Below, in pieces: positions 40,864-50,129 of a DNA stretch of 64,000 nucleotides. Origin of the DNA: Microbispora sp. ZYX-F-249. Its GTDB lineage: Bacteria; Actinomycetota; Actinomycetes; Streptosporangiales; Streptosporangiaceae. The position numbers and the translations under genes are program-made. The notes below the pieces were generated by a model. It saw only the letters and a list, made by a program, of their open reading frames with translations, searched no databases and was not told the origin of the DNA. Position 1 is the stretch's first letter; every line of letters starts with the position of its first letter. The stretch is taken from NCBI RefSeq assembly GCF_039649665.1, contig NZ_JBDJAW010000002.1, positions 1 through 64,000 of the forward strand, in the 5' to 3' direction.

Positions 40864-42147
40864 GTGATCGTCCCGAGCAACCCCGAGTCCGTCTTCACGT
40901 ACGGCGCGCCCGCGCTCAAGTTCGGCCCCGGCGCGTCCGCCGAGATCGGCTTCGACCTCGGGCAGTACGGCGCGCGCCGTGTGCTGGTGGTGACCGACGC
41001 GGGCGTGGCGGCGACGGGCGCTCCCGCGCGGATCGCCGGACAGATCGCCGGGTTCGGCCTGCACGTGGAGGTGTACGACGGCGTCCACGTCGAGCCCACC
41101 GACGAGAGCCTGCTCGCGGCGATCGGGCACGCCCGCGCGAGCGGCCCGTGGGACGCCTTCGTGGCGGTCGGCGGCGGGTCGAGCATCGACACGGCCAAGG
41201 CCGTCAACCTGCTGACGACGAACCCGGGCGAGCTGATGGACTACGTCAACGCGCCGATCGGCGCCGGACGCGCTCCCTCGCGGCCGCTCAAGCCGCTGGT
41301 CGCGGTGCCCACGACCACGGGGACCGGTTCGGAGAGCACCACCATCTGCGTGCTCGACGTGCTCGGTCTCAAGGTCAAGACGGGGATCAGCCACGCCCGG
41401 CTCCGCCCGGTGCTGGCGGTCGTGGACCCCGGCCTCACGATGACGCAGCCGCCCGAGGTGACCGCCGCGGCGGGGATGGACATCCTCTGTCACGCCCTGG
41501 AGAGCTACACCGCCCGGCCGTACACCTCCTACGAGCGCAAACGGCCGGAGGAGCGCGTGCCGTACTGCGGGTCGAACCCGGTGGCGGACATGTGGTCGGA
41601 GCAGGCGCTCCGGCTGCTCGCCGGCTCGTTCCGCACGGCCGTGCGGAACGGCGACGACGCGGAGGCGCGGGGCGCGATGGCGCTGGCGGCGACGTTCGCG
41701 GGGCTGGGGTTCGGCAACGCGGGCGTGCACATCCCGCACGCCAACGCCTATCCGATCGCCGGCCGGGTGAAGGACTTCCACCCGGCCGGCTATCCCGGCG
41801 GCGGGCCGATGGTCCCGCACGGCATGGCCGTGGCGCTGACGGCGCCGGAGGCGTTCCGGTTCACCTTCGAGGCGGACCCCGCGCGGCACCTGCGCGCGGC
41901 CGGGCTGCTCGACCCCTCGGCGGCCACACCGGACGACCCGGCGGACTTCCTGCCCGGCGTGCTGACCGCGCTCATGCGCGACGTCGGCATGCCGAACGGC
42001 ATCGGCGGCGTCGGGTACGCGGAGGGCGACGTGCCGGCGCTGGTGGAGGGGGCGATGCAGCAGCAGCGGCTGCTCACCACCTCGCCCAGGCCCGTGGCGG
42101 AGGAGGACCTCGCCGGCATCCTGACCCGGTCGCTCACGCTCTGGTGA
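40864..42147 (+). CDS. iron-containing alcohol dehydrogenase, hydroxyacid-oxoacid transhydrogenase-like
   Basis: A 427-aa group-III (iron-type) dehydrogenase. The NAD-binding part has VVTDAGVAATGAPARIAG and VAVGGGSSIDTAKAVNLLTT; PTTTGTGSESTT follows. Metal ligands fit MDILCHALESYTARP, VHIPHANAYPIAG and VPHGMAVALTAPEAF. The HANAYPIAGRVKDFHPAGYP segment is characteristic of the ADHFE1/HOT group, which couples 4-hydroxybutyrate oxidation to 2-oxoglutarate reduction. GTG 40864 is preceded by GGAAGG at suitable distance. The divergent GntR is the likely regulator. The physiological substrate remains to be shown. Confidence 0.92.
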   Translation: MIVPSNPESVFTYGAPALKFGPGASAEIGFDLGQYGARRVLVVTDAGVAATGAPARIAGQIAGFGLHVEVYDGVHVEPTDESLLAAIGHARASGPWDAFVAVGGGSSIDTAKAVNLLTTNPGELMDYVNAPIGAGRAPSRPLKPLVAVPTTTGTGSESTTICVLDVLGLKVKTGISHARLRPVLAVVDPGLTMTQPPEVTAAAGMDILCHALESYTARPYTSYERKRPEERVPYCGSNPVADMWSEQALRLLAGSFRTAVRNGDDAEARGAMALAATFAGLGFGNAGVHIPHANAYPIAGRVKDFHPAGYPGGGPMVPHGMAVALTAPEAFRFTFEADPARHLRAAGLLDPSAATPDDPADFLPGVLTALMRDVGMPNGIGGVGYAEGDVPALVEGAMQQQRLLTTSPRPVAEEDLAGILTRSLTLW

Positions 42148-42188
42148 ACCGCCCGCCCCGGCGACCGTACGTCACTTGGGTCACCCGC

Positions 42189-45100
42189 TCAGCGATGCGA
42201 GAGTGTGGAGCCGGAACGGCCCTTGACCACGCGGAGCTGGGCGGGGATGCGCACCCGCAGTTCGGCCACGTGGCTGACGACGCCGACGGCACGGCCGCCC
42301 TCGCGCAGGCCGTCGAGGATGTCGAGCACGTCGTCGAGCGTCTCGTCGTCGAGCGTGCCGAAGCCCTCGTCCACGAAGAGGCTGCCGATCTCCGCGCCGC
42401 CCGCCTCCGCCGTGACCACGTCGGCCAGGCCCAGCGCCAGGGCGAGCGAGGTGATGAAGCTCTCGCCGCCGGAGAGCGTGGCGGGGTCGCGTTCCACGCC
42501 GGTCCAGGCGTCGAGCACGCGCAGGCCCAGCCCGCCGCCCGACCGGCCCCGGTCGCCCGCGGACCGGCTCAGGTCGTGCCGCAGCAGGTAGCGACCGCTC
42601 GACATGCGGTCGAGGCGCTCGTTCGCCGCGTCGACGACCTGCCGGAGCCGCTCCCCCAGCACGTACGCCGACAGCCGCATGTGCCACCGGTTGTCGCCGG
42701 ACGTTCCGGTCGCCAGCTCGGCGAGGCGGCGCGCCAGGCGATGGCGCTCCTCGGCCGGCCGGTAGGCGCGCAGCGCCTCGTCCAGTTCGCCGGCGAGCCC
42801 CGTGAGGTGGTCGAGCCTGCCCCGCGCCCGGTCGCGCGCGGAGGTGCGGACGGCGTGGTCCCGCTCGGCCCGCTCGTGGCCGGCCTCCAGCTCCGCCAGG
42901 TCCGCGGCCGGCCTGGCCGCCGCCGCCACCAGCTCGGGGTCGGCGAGCAGCCCCTCGACCGTGGCGCGCTCGGCGTCCAGATGACCCAGCCGCTCGGACA
43001 TCGCCTCCCGGTCCTCCGGCGTGCGGACGGCGGCGGCCGCGTGCTCCACGCTCGCGAACCCCTCGTCCGCTGCGGCTCTGCCGGCCTCGGCCCGCGCCGC
43101 CCGGCTCTCGCGGTCGGCGGCGGCCGCCGCGACCGCCGCCTCGGCGGCCTCCCTGAGCAGGTCCGCCTCCTCCTCGAGCCGATCGAGGCGGGCGGCGAGC
43201 GAGGCGTCCTCGCCGCGGGCGGCGTCGATCACCTCGGCCAGCCTGCGCTCGTCGGCCGCCAGCCTGTCCCGGTGCGCCCGCGCCTCCGCGATCGCCGCGC
43301 CGGTGCGCGCGGCCCGCGTGCCCAGCTCCTCCAGCTCGGCCGCGAGCCGGGTGGCGCGGGCGGCCAGCTCCTCCTCGGACGCGGCGAGGGACCGGGCGCG
43401 TTCCAGGTCCGCCTCCGCCGTCGCGAGGTCGCCCTCCAGGCCGGCGGCGAGCCGCTCGCCCTCCGCGAGCAGGGCGTTCCTCCTGGTCCTGGTCTCGGTC
43501 AGCAGCGCGCTCAGCTCCGCGGCCCGGTCACGGGCCGACTCCAGCTCCGCCGCGAGCCGCCCGGCCTCCGCTTCGGCGGCCGCGACCGCCGTGTCCGCCT
43601 CGCGCAGCCGCGACAGCTCCTCGCGGGCGTCCGCGAGGGCGGCGGACGCGTCGTCCCGGGACAGGTCCCCGGCGCGCGCCGCCGCGTCGCCGAGCCGCGA
43701 CGAGAGCGCGGCGACGGCCGTCTCCGCCTCCTCACGAGCCCGCTGGGCGGCATCGAACGCCTCCTGCGCGGCCTGCTCGTCGTCCGCGGTCGCGGCCCGC
43801 GCCGCAGGCGCGGCGGGACGCGGATGTTCGGTGGCGCCGCAGACGTCGCAGGGTTCCCCGGCGACGAGCCCCGCCGCCAGTTCGGCGGCCATGCCGTCGA
43901 TCCTGGCCTGGCGCACCTCCTGGAGCCGGTCCCTGCGCTCCTGGGCCAGATCGACGGCCGCGCGCCGGTCGTGCTCGGCCGCCTCCAGCTCGGCGGTCAG
44001 GGTGTCACGCAGCCGCGCGGCCTCCAGGCGCTCCTCCGCCAGATGGGCGGCGGCCTTTAGGGCGGGGACGCGCGCGGCCATGTCGCGTAAACCCCTGAGC
44101 CGCTCCTCTGCGCCGGCCAGCAGCGCGGGCAGCTCCGCCTGCGCGGCCCCCGCCCGCGCCTCCTCCTCGGCCAGCCGCGTCAGTTCGGCGTCCAGCAGAC
44201 CGGCCTGCTCGGTGACCTCCCGCGACCGCAGCGCGGCGTCCCTGGCGGCCGTGAGGCCCGGCAGGCTCGCCGCCGCCGTACGCGCCCGCGCGAGCCGTTC
44301 CTCGACGTCGAGCCGCTCGGCCGGCAGTGCCGCCAGCCGCCGCGTCAGCCCGGCCTCCTCCTCGGTCAGCCCGGCGAGCCCGCGTTCGGCGTCCGCGCGC
44401 TCGTCGCGAACCTGCCGAAGGCGCGCCTCCTCCGGGAGGATCTGGCGCACCCGGGCGACCTCGTCGCGCCGTTCCCGCTCCAGCACGGCCAGCCGCTCGG
44501 GATCCGGCCGCTCATCATCCGGGTCCGCGCCCGCTGCCGCGAGGGAGCGCGACGCCGTGGGGCCGGGAAGCGCGCGGAGCGCGGCGTCGGCGGCCAGCCG
44601 CCGCGCCTTGGCCGCGGCCTCCGCCCGCTGACCGGCCTGCCGGATCAGCGGCGCCACCCGGTCGGCCCGCGCGGCCTCGTCGAGCATCGCCTCCAGGTCC
44701 GACCGCTCCTCCGCCGCCGCGTCGAGCTCCTGCCGCCGGGCCAGGGCGGCGGCGTGCCTACGCTGCCGGTCGGCCAGGCTCCGGCCCTCCTCCAGGCCGG
44801 CGCGGGCGGACAGCAGCGCCTCCTGGCTCGCCGTGCCGGCCGCGACCGCGTCGGCGAGCGCGCCGCGGGCGAGATCGAGCACCTCCCTCGACCAGGCGGC
44901 GGGCTCGGCGGCGTCCTCGGGCAGCGGCAGGTCGTCCCCGGCCGCGCCGCGCATGCGGTCGAGCACCGACTCGACCCGCTGGCCCAGCTCCTGCGCGTCC
45001 CGCCAGGTGCGCGTCCGGTGGTCGGCGAGCCACCGCTCCACGTCGCCGAACACCCGCACGGAGAAGAGCCGTTCGAGCAGTTCCCGCCGCTCCTCGCCGC

Positions 45101-45608
45101 CGGCCCGCAGGAACTTCGCGAACTCGCCCTGCGGCAACATCGCGACCTGGCAGAACTGCGCCATGGTCATGCCGGTCAGCGTGTTCACGAAGTCGCCGGC
45201 CTCGTCGCTGCGGGTGCTGCGCGCCAGCCACTGCCCGCCGGGCTCGGTCAGCTCCTCGACCAGGGCCTTCGCCTTCTCCTCCACCAGGCCCGAGCCCCTC
45301 AGCTTCGGCCGCATCCAGGCGGGCGAACGGGTGATGCGCAGGCGCCTGCCCCGGATCGTCACCTCCAGCGTCACCGACGGCCCCCGGCCGGGCGGTGCGT
45401 GGTCGCAGCGCAGGCTCCGGGCGCTCTCCCGCTGGCCGGGCACCCTGCCGTAGAGGGCGTAGCAGACGGCGTCGAGCACGGTCGTCTTCCCGGCGCCGGT
45501 CGGCCCGTGGATCAGGAACAGGCCCGCCTCGCCGAGCGCGTCGAAGTCGACCTCTTCCGTCCCGGGGAACGACCCGAACGCGACCAGGCGCAGCCGATGC
45601 AGCCTCAC
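42189..45608 (-). CDS. sbcC: SbcC, ATPase subunit of the SbcCD DNA nuclease
   Basis: A 1,139-aa SMC-like protein. Walker A is LIHGPTGAGKTTVLDAVCYA near residue 35. Long coiled coils rich in Ala/Glu/Leu/Arg flank a zinc-hook CxxC (CDVCGATEHP, about residue 590). The C-terminal ABC signature TLSGGESFITSLALALGLAD is followed by Walker B SLFVDEGFGTLDDE. With SbcD it forms the Mre11-Rad50-like nuclease that trims DNA hairpins and blocked ends. I chose GTG 45608 because GGAGGTCCG precedes it. It also overlaps the stop of the micro-ORF that links it to sbcD. Confidence 0.97.
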   Translation of the reverse strand: MRLHRLRLVAFGSFPGTEEVDFDALGEAGLFLIHGPTGAGKTTVLDAVCYALYGRVPGQRESARSLRCDHAPPGRGPSVTLEVTIRGRRLRITRSPAWMRPKLRGSGLVEEKAKALVEELTEPGGQWLARSTRSDEAGDFVNTLTGMTMAQFCQVAMLPQGEFAKFLRAGGEERRELLERLFSVRVFGDVERWLADHRTRTWRDAQELGQRVESVLDRMRGAAGDDLPLPEDAAEPAAWSREVLDLARGALADAVAAGTASQEALLSARAGLEEGRSLADRQRRHAAALARRQELDAAAEERSDLEAMLDEAARADRVAPLIRQAGQRAEAAAKARRLAADAALRALPGPTASRSLAAAGADPDDERPDPERLAVLERERRDEVARVRQILPEEARLRQVRDERADAERGLAGLTEEEAGLTRRLAALPAERLDVEERLARARTAAASLPGLTAARDAALRSREVTEQAGLLDAELTRLAEEEARAGAAQAELPALLAGAEERLRGLRDMAARVPALKAAAHLAEERLEAARLRDTLTAELEAAEHDRRAAVDLAQERRDRLQEVRQARIDGMAAELAAGLVAGEPCDVCGATEHPRPAAPAARAATADDEQAAQEAFDAAQRAREEAETAVAALSSRLGDAAARAGDLSRDDASAALADAREELSRLREADTAVAAAEAEAGRLAAELESARDRAAELSALLTETRTRRNALLAEGERLAAGLEGDLATAEADLERARSLAASEEELAARATRLAAELEELGTRAARTGAAIAEARAHRDRLAADERRLAEVIDAARGEDASLAARLDRLEEEADLLREAAEAAVAAAAADRESRAARAEAGRAAADEGFASVEHAAAAVRTPEDREAMSERLGHLDAERATVEGLLADPELVAAAARPAADLAELEAGHERAERDHAVRTSARDRARGRLDHLTGLAGELDEALRAYRPAEERHRLARRLAELATGTSGDNRWHMRLSAYVLGERLRQVVDAANERLDRMSSGRYLLRHDLSRSAGDRGRSGGGLGLRVLDAWTGVERDPATLSGGESFITSLALALGLADVVTAEAGGAEIGSLFVDEGFGTLDDETLDDVLDILDGLREGGRAVGVVSHVAELRVRIPAQLRVVKGRSGSTLSHR

Positions 45609-45769
45609 CGGACCTCCAAACTCGTCCACGGGCCGGGCCCGCGCCCCGCCATCCGCATGGACAGGCGGCCCGTGCCACTCCCTCGCCCGGCGGCTCGGGG
45701 TCGCGTCGTGCCGAAGGCACGCCGGTGACCCAGCCGGATCGAACCGTGCCTGCCGATCCACCCGGTCAT
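45605..45769 (-). CDS. coupled micro-ORF (54 aa) filling the sbcD-sbcC gap
   Basis: ATG 45769 overlaps the sbcD stop (ATGA), and its TGA overlaps the sbcC GTG start (GTGA). It begins MTGWIGRHGSIRLGHRRAFG and ends GPWTSLEVR. Its middle DNA resembles the 80-bp repeat at 6409-6642: both have GCGAC-CCGAGCCG-C-GGCG after a GTGC-CTTCG block. It is Arg/Gly-rich and no domain is visible. It may work only by carrying ribosomes from sbcD to sbcC. Confidence 0.4.
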   Translation of the reverse strand: MTGWIGRHGSIRLGHRRAFGTTRPRAAGRGSGTGRLSMRMAGRGPGPWTSLEVR

Positions 45770-46866
45770 ACGCTCTCCTTGATGCGGCACGCCTCGACCG
45801 CCTCCTCCAGCAGGCGCCGTTCGTCGTCGTCGGCGGGCTCGCCGCGGACCTCGCGGACGAAGTCGAGCGCCACCTCGATCTCGGGCCGGCCGGCGATCCT
45901 CGCCCGGGCCTCCGGTCCCCGCGCCACGCCGTCCGGCTCGAAGGCGAGCGCCAGCGCGTGCGGGAAGCGCCGGCGCAGGCGCTCCATCGCCTCGCGTGGC
46001 CGCACCGGATCGGTCAGCGTCACCTGCAGCCAGTGGTCCTCGTACCGGTCGTAGCGGGCGCCGGTCAGCAGGTCCTCGATGCGGCCCCGCACCGTGCTCA
46101 CCGGCCGGGGCACGGGGGCGGGGACGAACTCCGTCCCGCCCGTGGCGAGGTCGACCAGCCAGGAGCCCTTGGTGTGACCGGCCTCGGAGAAGGAGTAGGC
46201 GATCGGCGATCCGCTGTAGCGGACGGTCTCGCTCATCACCTGGCGCCCGTGCAGATGGCCGAGCGCCGCGTAGTCGACCCCGGCGAAGGCGCTCAACGGC
46301 ACGTGGGAGACCCCGCCGACGCTGATGTCCCGCTCGCTGTCGCTCGCCTCTCCCCCGGTCACGAAGGCGTGCGCGAGCACCACCTTGCGCGCCGCCGGAT
46401 GCGCCCGGACACGCTCCATCGCGTACGAGACCGCGGCCGTGTGGCTGCGCTCGGCCAGCTCCCACGGCCCCCGGACGAGCTCGGGCTCCAGGTAGGGGAT
46501 GCCGAAGAACGCCACGTCGCCGATCACGACCGGCTCCCAGGCCCGGCCGGGGTCGGTGCGCAGATGCACCCGCTCCATGAGGTCGGCGCCGAAGCCCAGC
46601 CGTACGGCGGAGTCGTGGTTGCCGCTGATCAGCACGGTGTGCACGCCGAGGGCCTTGAGCCTGCCCAGCGCCTCGTTGCACAGCGCGACCGCGTCGACGG
46701 GCGGCAGGGCCCGGTCGTAGACGTCGCCGGAGACCACCACGACGTCCACGCGCTCGGCGCGCACGGTCTCGACCAGGTGGTCGACGAACGCCGCCTGGGC
46801 GCCGAGCAGGCTTTCGCGGTGGAACGACCGGCCCAGATGCCAGTCGGAGCTGTGCAGGACACGCAT
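45766..46866 (-). CDS. sbcD: SbcD, exonuclease subunit of the SbcCD complex
   Basis: A 366-aa metallophosphatase-type nuclease. Motifs for the dinuclear Mn site are present: MRVLHSSDWHLGRSFHRE, VSGDVYDRALPPVDAV, LISGNHDSAVRLGFG, LAHAFVTGG and ALGHLHGRQ. The C-terminal cap domain carries VEACRIKESV. It supplies the nuclease for SbcC. ATG 46866 is used. The hydrolase gene at 46994 runs divergently. sbcC follows downstream through a linking micro-ORF. Confidence 0.97.
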   Translation of the reverse strand: MRVLHSSDWHLGRSFHRESLLGAQAAFVDHLVETVRAERVDVVVVSGDVYDRALPPVDAVALCNEALGRLKALGVHTVLISGNHDSAVRLGFGADLMERVHLRTDPGRAWEPVVIGDVAFFGIPYLEPELVRGPWELAERSHTAAVSYAMERVRAHPAARKVVLAHAFVTGGEASDSERDISVGGVSHVPLSAFAGVDYAALGHLHGRQVMSETVRYSGSPIAYSFSEAGHTKGSWLVDLATGGTEFVPAPVPRPVSTVRGRIEDLLTGARYDRYEDHWLQVTLTDPVRPREAMERLRRRFPHALALAFEPDGVARGPEARARIAGRPEIEVALDFVREVRGEPADDDERRLLEEAVEACRIKESV

Positions 46867-46993
46867 GTCGCAGGAAGCTAACAGGTCCCGCCGACAAACG
46901 CGGCCCCAACCTCCCCTCTGGTGCGCATCGTAAATGGGAAGTAATGACTTAGCCTGTAGTCGGTATCGCGCGCACGCATGGGGGAGCCGCCTC

Positions 46994-48487
46994 ATGAACG
47001 TCGGCCGGGGCACTCTCGGAGTGATCGCCGGTGTGCTGATGGTGGTGCTCGCCGCCGTCGGCCACCTGCTCTCCCCGCCGGCATTCGATCCCCCACCCTT
47101 GCCCGATTCGCCCCAGTTCCGCGAGATACCTCCCCAGCCCGCCGCCGAAGTGCGCCCGGTCGCCCGTACGGACAGGTTCCGTACCGAGACGATCCTCGTC
47201 CCGGCGAAGAACGAGACGCTGAAGGCGACGATCAGGGCGCCCCTGTCCCCGGGACGCCACCCGGCGATGGTGTTCGTGCAGGGCTCGGGGTCGGGCGACG
47301 GAGGGGAGTTCACCCAGCAGGCCGAGTGGCTGGCCCGGGCGGGCATCGTGACGCTGGCGTACGACAAGCGGACCGTGGGCTACTCCTTCCGCAGCCGCGA
47401 TTTCGGGCTGCTCGCCGACGACGCCCTGCGCATGCTGCGGGTGCTGCGCGAGCGGCCCGACGTCGATCCGGCGCGGGCCGGACTGTGGGGGGTCAGCGAG
47501 GGCGGCTGGGTCGTCCCGGTCGCCGCCGCCCGCGACCCGCAGGCCGCGTTCGTGGTCCTGGTCTCCTCGCCGAACGTCTCACCGCTGCGCCAGGTCGCCT
47601 GGGCCCTGAACGAGCAACTGCTGCGCCTGCACGCCCCGACCGGCGTGCGCGACCTGCTCACCCGGGCGATGGGCGGGGTCGGCTTCGACTTCCTGCGCTA
47701 CGACGGGGTGCCCGCCCTGCGCGGGATCACCCAGCCCGTCCTCGCGTTGTACGGCACCGACGACCCGTCCATCCCCTTCGTGGAGAGCACGGAGACCCTC
47801 ACCGGCGCCCTGACGCGGAGCGGCAACACCGACTACACGATCCGCTTCCTCGCGGGGGCCGACCACGCCATGCGGATCCGCGGCGGGCCGTTCGCGGCGG
47901 ACTACCTGCCGACGCTGGCGAACTGGATCAAGGACCTGCCGCGCACGGCCAGGTCCCCGGTGCCGATCGCGGGGGCGACCCCGGTGCAGCGCTTCGAGGC
48001 GAGCGACGTGCCGGCCGCGCCGTGGTGGGGGGACAGCACCATCCTGTGGCTCACGCTCTGCCTGGCCGCGGTCGGGTACGTCGCGGCGCCGGTGACCGAG
48101 ATGGTCGTCCGGCTGCGCGGGCGCGACCTGCGGCTGCAGGCCAGGGTCCACCTGTGGCCCGCCCTCAGGCGGCGGCTGCGCCGGATGGCCTGGACCGGGC
48201 TCGGCGAGCTGGCCGCCGTCATGGCGTTCATCACGCTCATCGTGCTGTTCTCCGTCAACCAGGCCGGCGCCTGGCCCGCCGTGCAGGCCGGGTGGCTGGT
48301 CGTACGCCTGCTCGCCATCGTGATGCTCGTGCAGACGGTCACGGCGTTCGCGGCGGTGCTCAGTGGGCTGCGGGACGGGTGGGAGCCGACGCCGTGGCAG
48401 AAGAGCGTTCTCGCCGGCGTGCTCGGCGGGACCGCGCTGCTGCTGCTGACCGCCGCCTACTACGGCCTGTTCGCCTTCCCCTGGTAG
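46994..48487 (+). CDS. alpha/beta hydrolase with C-terminal membrane domain
   Basis: A 497-aa membrane protein. An N-terminal anchor (GVIAGVLMVVLAAVGHLL) leads to an alpha/beta hydrolase domain of about 280 residues. It has the oxyanion loop VFVQGSGSGDGGEF, the nucleophile elbow GLWGVSEGGWV (Ser) and the acid/His region LALYGTDDPSIPF and LAGADHAMRI. The C-terminus adds four hydrophobic segments from about residue 350 (ILWLTLCLAAVGYVAAPV, LAAVMAFITLIVLFSV, VVRLLAIVMLVQTVTAFAAV, LLLLTAAYYGLFAF). Its catalytic domain lies outside the cell, so an ester or peptide in the envelope is a plausible substrate. I chose ATG 46994 with GGGGAG upstream. Confidence 0.88.
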   Translation: MNVGRGTLGVIAGVLMVVLAAVGHLLSPPAFDPPPLPDSPQFREIPPQPAAEVRPVARTDRFRTETILVPAKNETLKATIRAPLSPGRHPAMVFVQGSGSGDGGEFTQQAEWLARAGIVTLAYDKRTVGYSFRSRDFGLLADDALRMLRVLRERPDVDPARAGLWGVSEGGWVVPVAAARDPQAAFVVLVSSPNVSPLRQVAWALNEQLLRLHAPTGVRDLLTRAMGGVGFDFLRYDGVPALRGITQPVLALYGTDDPSIPFVESTETLTGALTRSGNTDYTIRFLAGADHAMRIRGGPFAADYLPTLANWIKDLPRTARSPVPIAGATPVQRFEASDVPAAPWWGDSTILWLTLCLAAVGYVAAPVTEMVVRLRGRDLRLQARVHLWPALRRRLRRMAWTGLGELAAVMAFITLIVLFSVNQAGAWPAVQAGWLVVRLLAIVMLVQTVTAFAAVLSGLRDGWEPTPWQKSVLAGVLGGTALLLLTAAYYGLFAFPW

Positions 48488-48538
48488 GGCGAGTCCCGGG
48501 TCGAGTTCTGGTCAAATGCCGGTATGGACTGCTCCGGT

Positions 48539-48568
48539 CCGGGCCGGTCGCCGGTTTTCCGGGCCCGG
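48539..48568 (+). terminator. possible hairpin after the hydrolase gene
   Basis: CCGGGCC (48539-48545) pairs with GGCCCGG (48562-48568) around a 16-base loop that includes TTTT. It is weak and could equally affect the LCP promoter. Confidence 0.3.
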
Positions 48569-48586
48569 CGTCGCTTCAATTGACGC

Positions 48587-50125
48587 GTGGTCACCCCTGA
48601 TCTGGCACCCCGGAAGGGCGCCCCGCCGCCACCGGCGCGTCGCGGCGGGCCGGCGCGCAGAGCCGCCGCGCTCATCGGCTGGGTGGCGCTGTCGGCGGTG
48701 CTGCCCGGCGCGGCGCACCTGCGGGCGGGCCGGTGGCGCACCGGTCTGCTCCTGCTCAGCGGCTACCTGACCGTGGCCGTCACGGTCGCGGGCGTGACCG
48801 CGGGCGCCGACGCGGGCCTCGCCGGGCACGCGCTGGGCTGGCTGAGCCAGATCTCCCTGGTGTTCGCGGCCTGTGCCGTCGCCTGGTTCTGCCTGGTCGT
48901 CCGTTCGTACGTCGTCCTGCGTCCCGGGCGGCTGCCCCGCGCAGGGCAGATCCTCACCGGCCTGGTCGCGGGGGTGCTCGCGGTCGTCGTCGCGGTGCCG
49001 TTCGCGGTCGCCGCGCGGTACGCCCGCGTGTCCGAGCAGACCCTCGGCTCGCTCTTCACCGCGCCGGACGGTTCCGGCCAGGTGGGCGGCGCCGTACGCC
49101 GGGACGACCCGTGGGCGGGCCGCGACCGGGTCAACGTGCTCCTGCTGGGCGGCGACTGGGGCGACAACCGGATCGGGATGCGGACCGACAGCATCAACGT
49201 CGCCAGCGTGGACGTGCGGACCGGCAACACGGTGCTGCTCGGGCTGCCCCGCAACCTGGAGCACGTCCGCTTCCCCCCGGGCAGCCCCATGGCGGCCCGG
49301 TTCCCCTTCGGGTTCCAGCTGCCGGAGTCCCGCCCCGGCTGGCGCGAGGACCTGTTGTTCTCGGTGTGGCAGTACGCCGACGACCATCCCGAACTGTTCG
49401 GCGGGCGGCGGCACATGGGCGCCGAGGTGCTCAAGGAGACGGTCGGTCACACCCTGGGCCTGCACATCGACTGGTACGCGCTGGTCAACATCTGGGGCTT
49501 CGCGAAGATGATCGACGCCCTCGGCGGGCTCGTGGTGGCGGTGGACCGCGACATCGTCTACGGCCTGTACGACGAGGGCCTCGTCAGGGCGGGCACCCGG
49601 CGGCTGACCGGCACCGAGGCATTGTGGTACGCCCGCTCCCGCACCGGCAGCGACGACTTCGACCGCATGCACCGGCAGCGGTGCGTCCTCGGTGCCCTGC
49701 TCTCCCAGGCCGACCCGGCCACGGTGCTGACGAGGTTCACCGAGATCGCGGCGGCCACGCGCGGGCTCATCCGCACCGACGTGCCCCGGTCCATGCTGGA
49801 GCACCTGGTGCCGCTGGCGTGGAAGGTCAAGCATGCCGCGATCAACAGCCTGCAGTTCGTGCCGCCCCTGATCAACACCGCTTATCCCGATTGGGACCGG
49901 ATCCGGCTGCTCACGGCCAGGGCGATCCGCGCCTCGGTCCGCGCCCAGGCCGGCCCGTCCGCCGCGTCGGCCGGCTCCTCGCCCGCCGCCGCTCCGCGCC
50001 GGCACCGGCACGCCCCGCCGCCCTCGCCCACACCCGTGCTCCCCACACCCGTGCTCCCCACGCCCGGGACGCCGAGCCCGATCGACGACGGCTGCGGGAC
50101 CCCGCACACGGCGATGGCCCGCTGA
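48587..50125 (+). CDS. LytR-CpsA-Psr (LCP) cell-wall glycopolymer ligase with N-terminal membrane domain
   Basis: A 512-aa protein. Four hydrophobic segments precede the LCP domain. That domain starts RVNVLLLGGDWGDNRIGMRT and has DSINVASVD, LLGLPRNLEHVR, IDWYALVNIWGFAKMIDALG and ALWYARSRTGSDDFDRMHRQ (the Arg-rich phosphate-binding segment). LCP proteins move teichoic-acid or other glycopolymers from lipid carrier to peptidoglycan. The C-terminus is Pro/Ser/Ala-rich with a duplicated TPVLPTPVLPTP. GTG 48587 lacks a clear RBS and may be leaderless. Confidence 0.94.
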   Translation: MVTPDLAPRKGAPPPPARRGGPARRAAALIGWVALSAVLPGAAHLRAGRWRTGLLLLSGYLTVAVTVAGVTAGADAGLAGHALGWLSQISLVFAACAVAWFCLVVRSYVVLRPGRLPRAGQILTGLVAGVLAVVVAVPFAVAARYARVSEQTLGSLFTAPDGSGQVGGAVRRDDPWAGRDRVNVLLLGGDWGDNRIGMRTDSINVASVDVRTGNTVLLGLPRNLEHVRFPPGSPMAARFPFGFQLPESRPGWREDLLFSVWQYADDHPELFGGRRHMGAEVLKETVGHTLGLHIDWYALVNIWGFAKMIDALGGLVVAVDRDIVYGLYDEGLVRAGTRRLTGTEALWYARSRTGSDDFDRMHRQRCVLGALLSQADPATVLTRFTEIAAATRGLIRTDVPRSMLEHLVPLAWKVKHAAINSLQFVPPLINTAYPDWDRIRLLTARAIRASVRAQAGPSAASAGSSPAAAPRRHRHAPPPSPTPVLPTPVLPTPGTPSPIDDGCGTPHTAMAR

Positions 50126-50129
50126 GCCG

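Noticed and set aside
40017-44060. A 1,347-codon plus-strand frame crossing the GntR, dehydrogenase and sbcC genes
   Set aside because: It covers three well-supported genes in other frames and has no RBS or recognisable domain.
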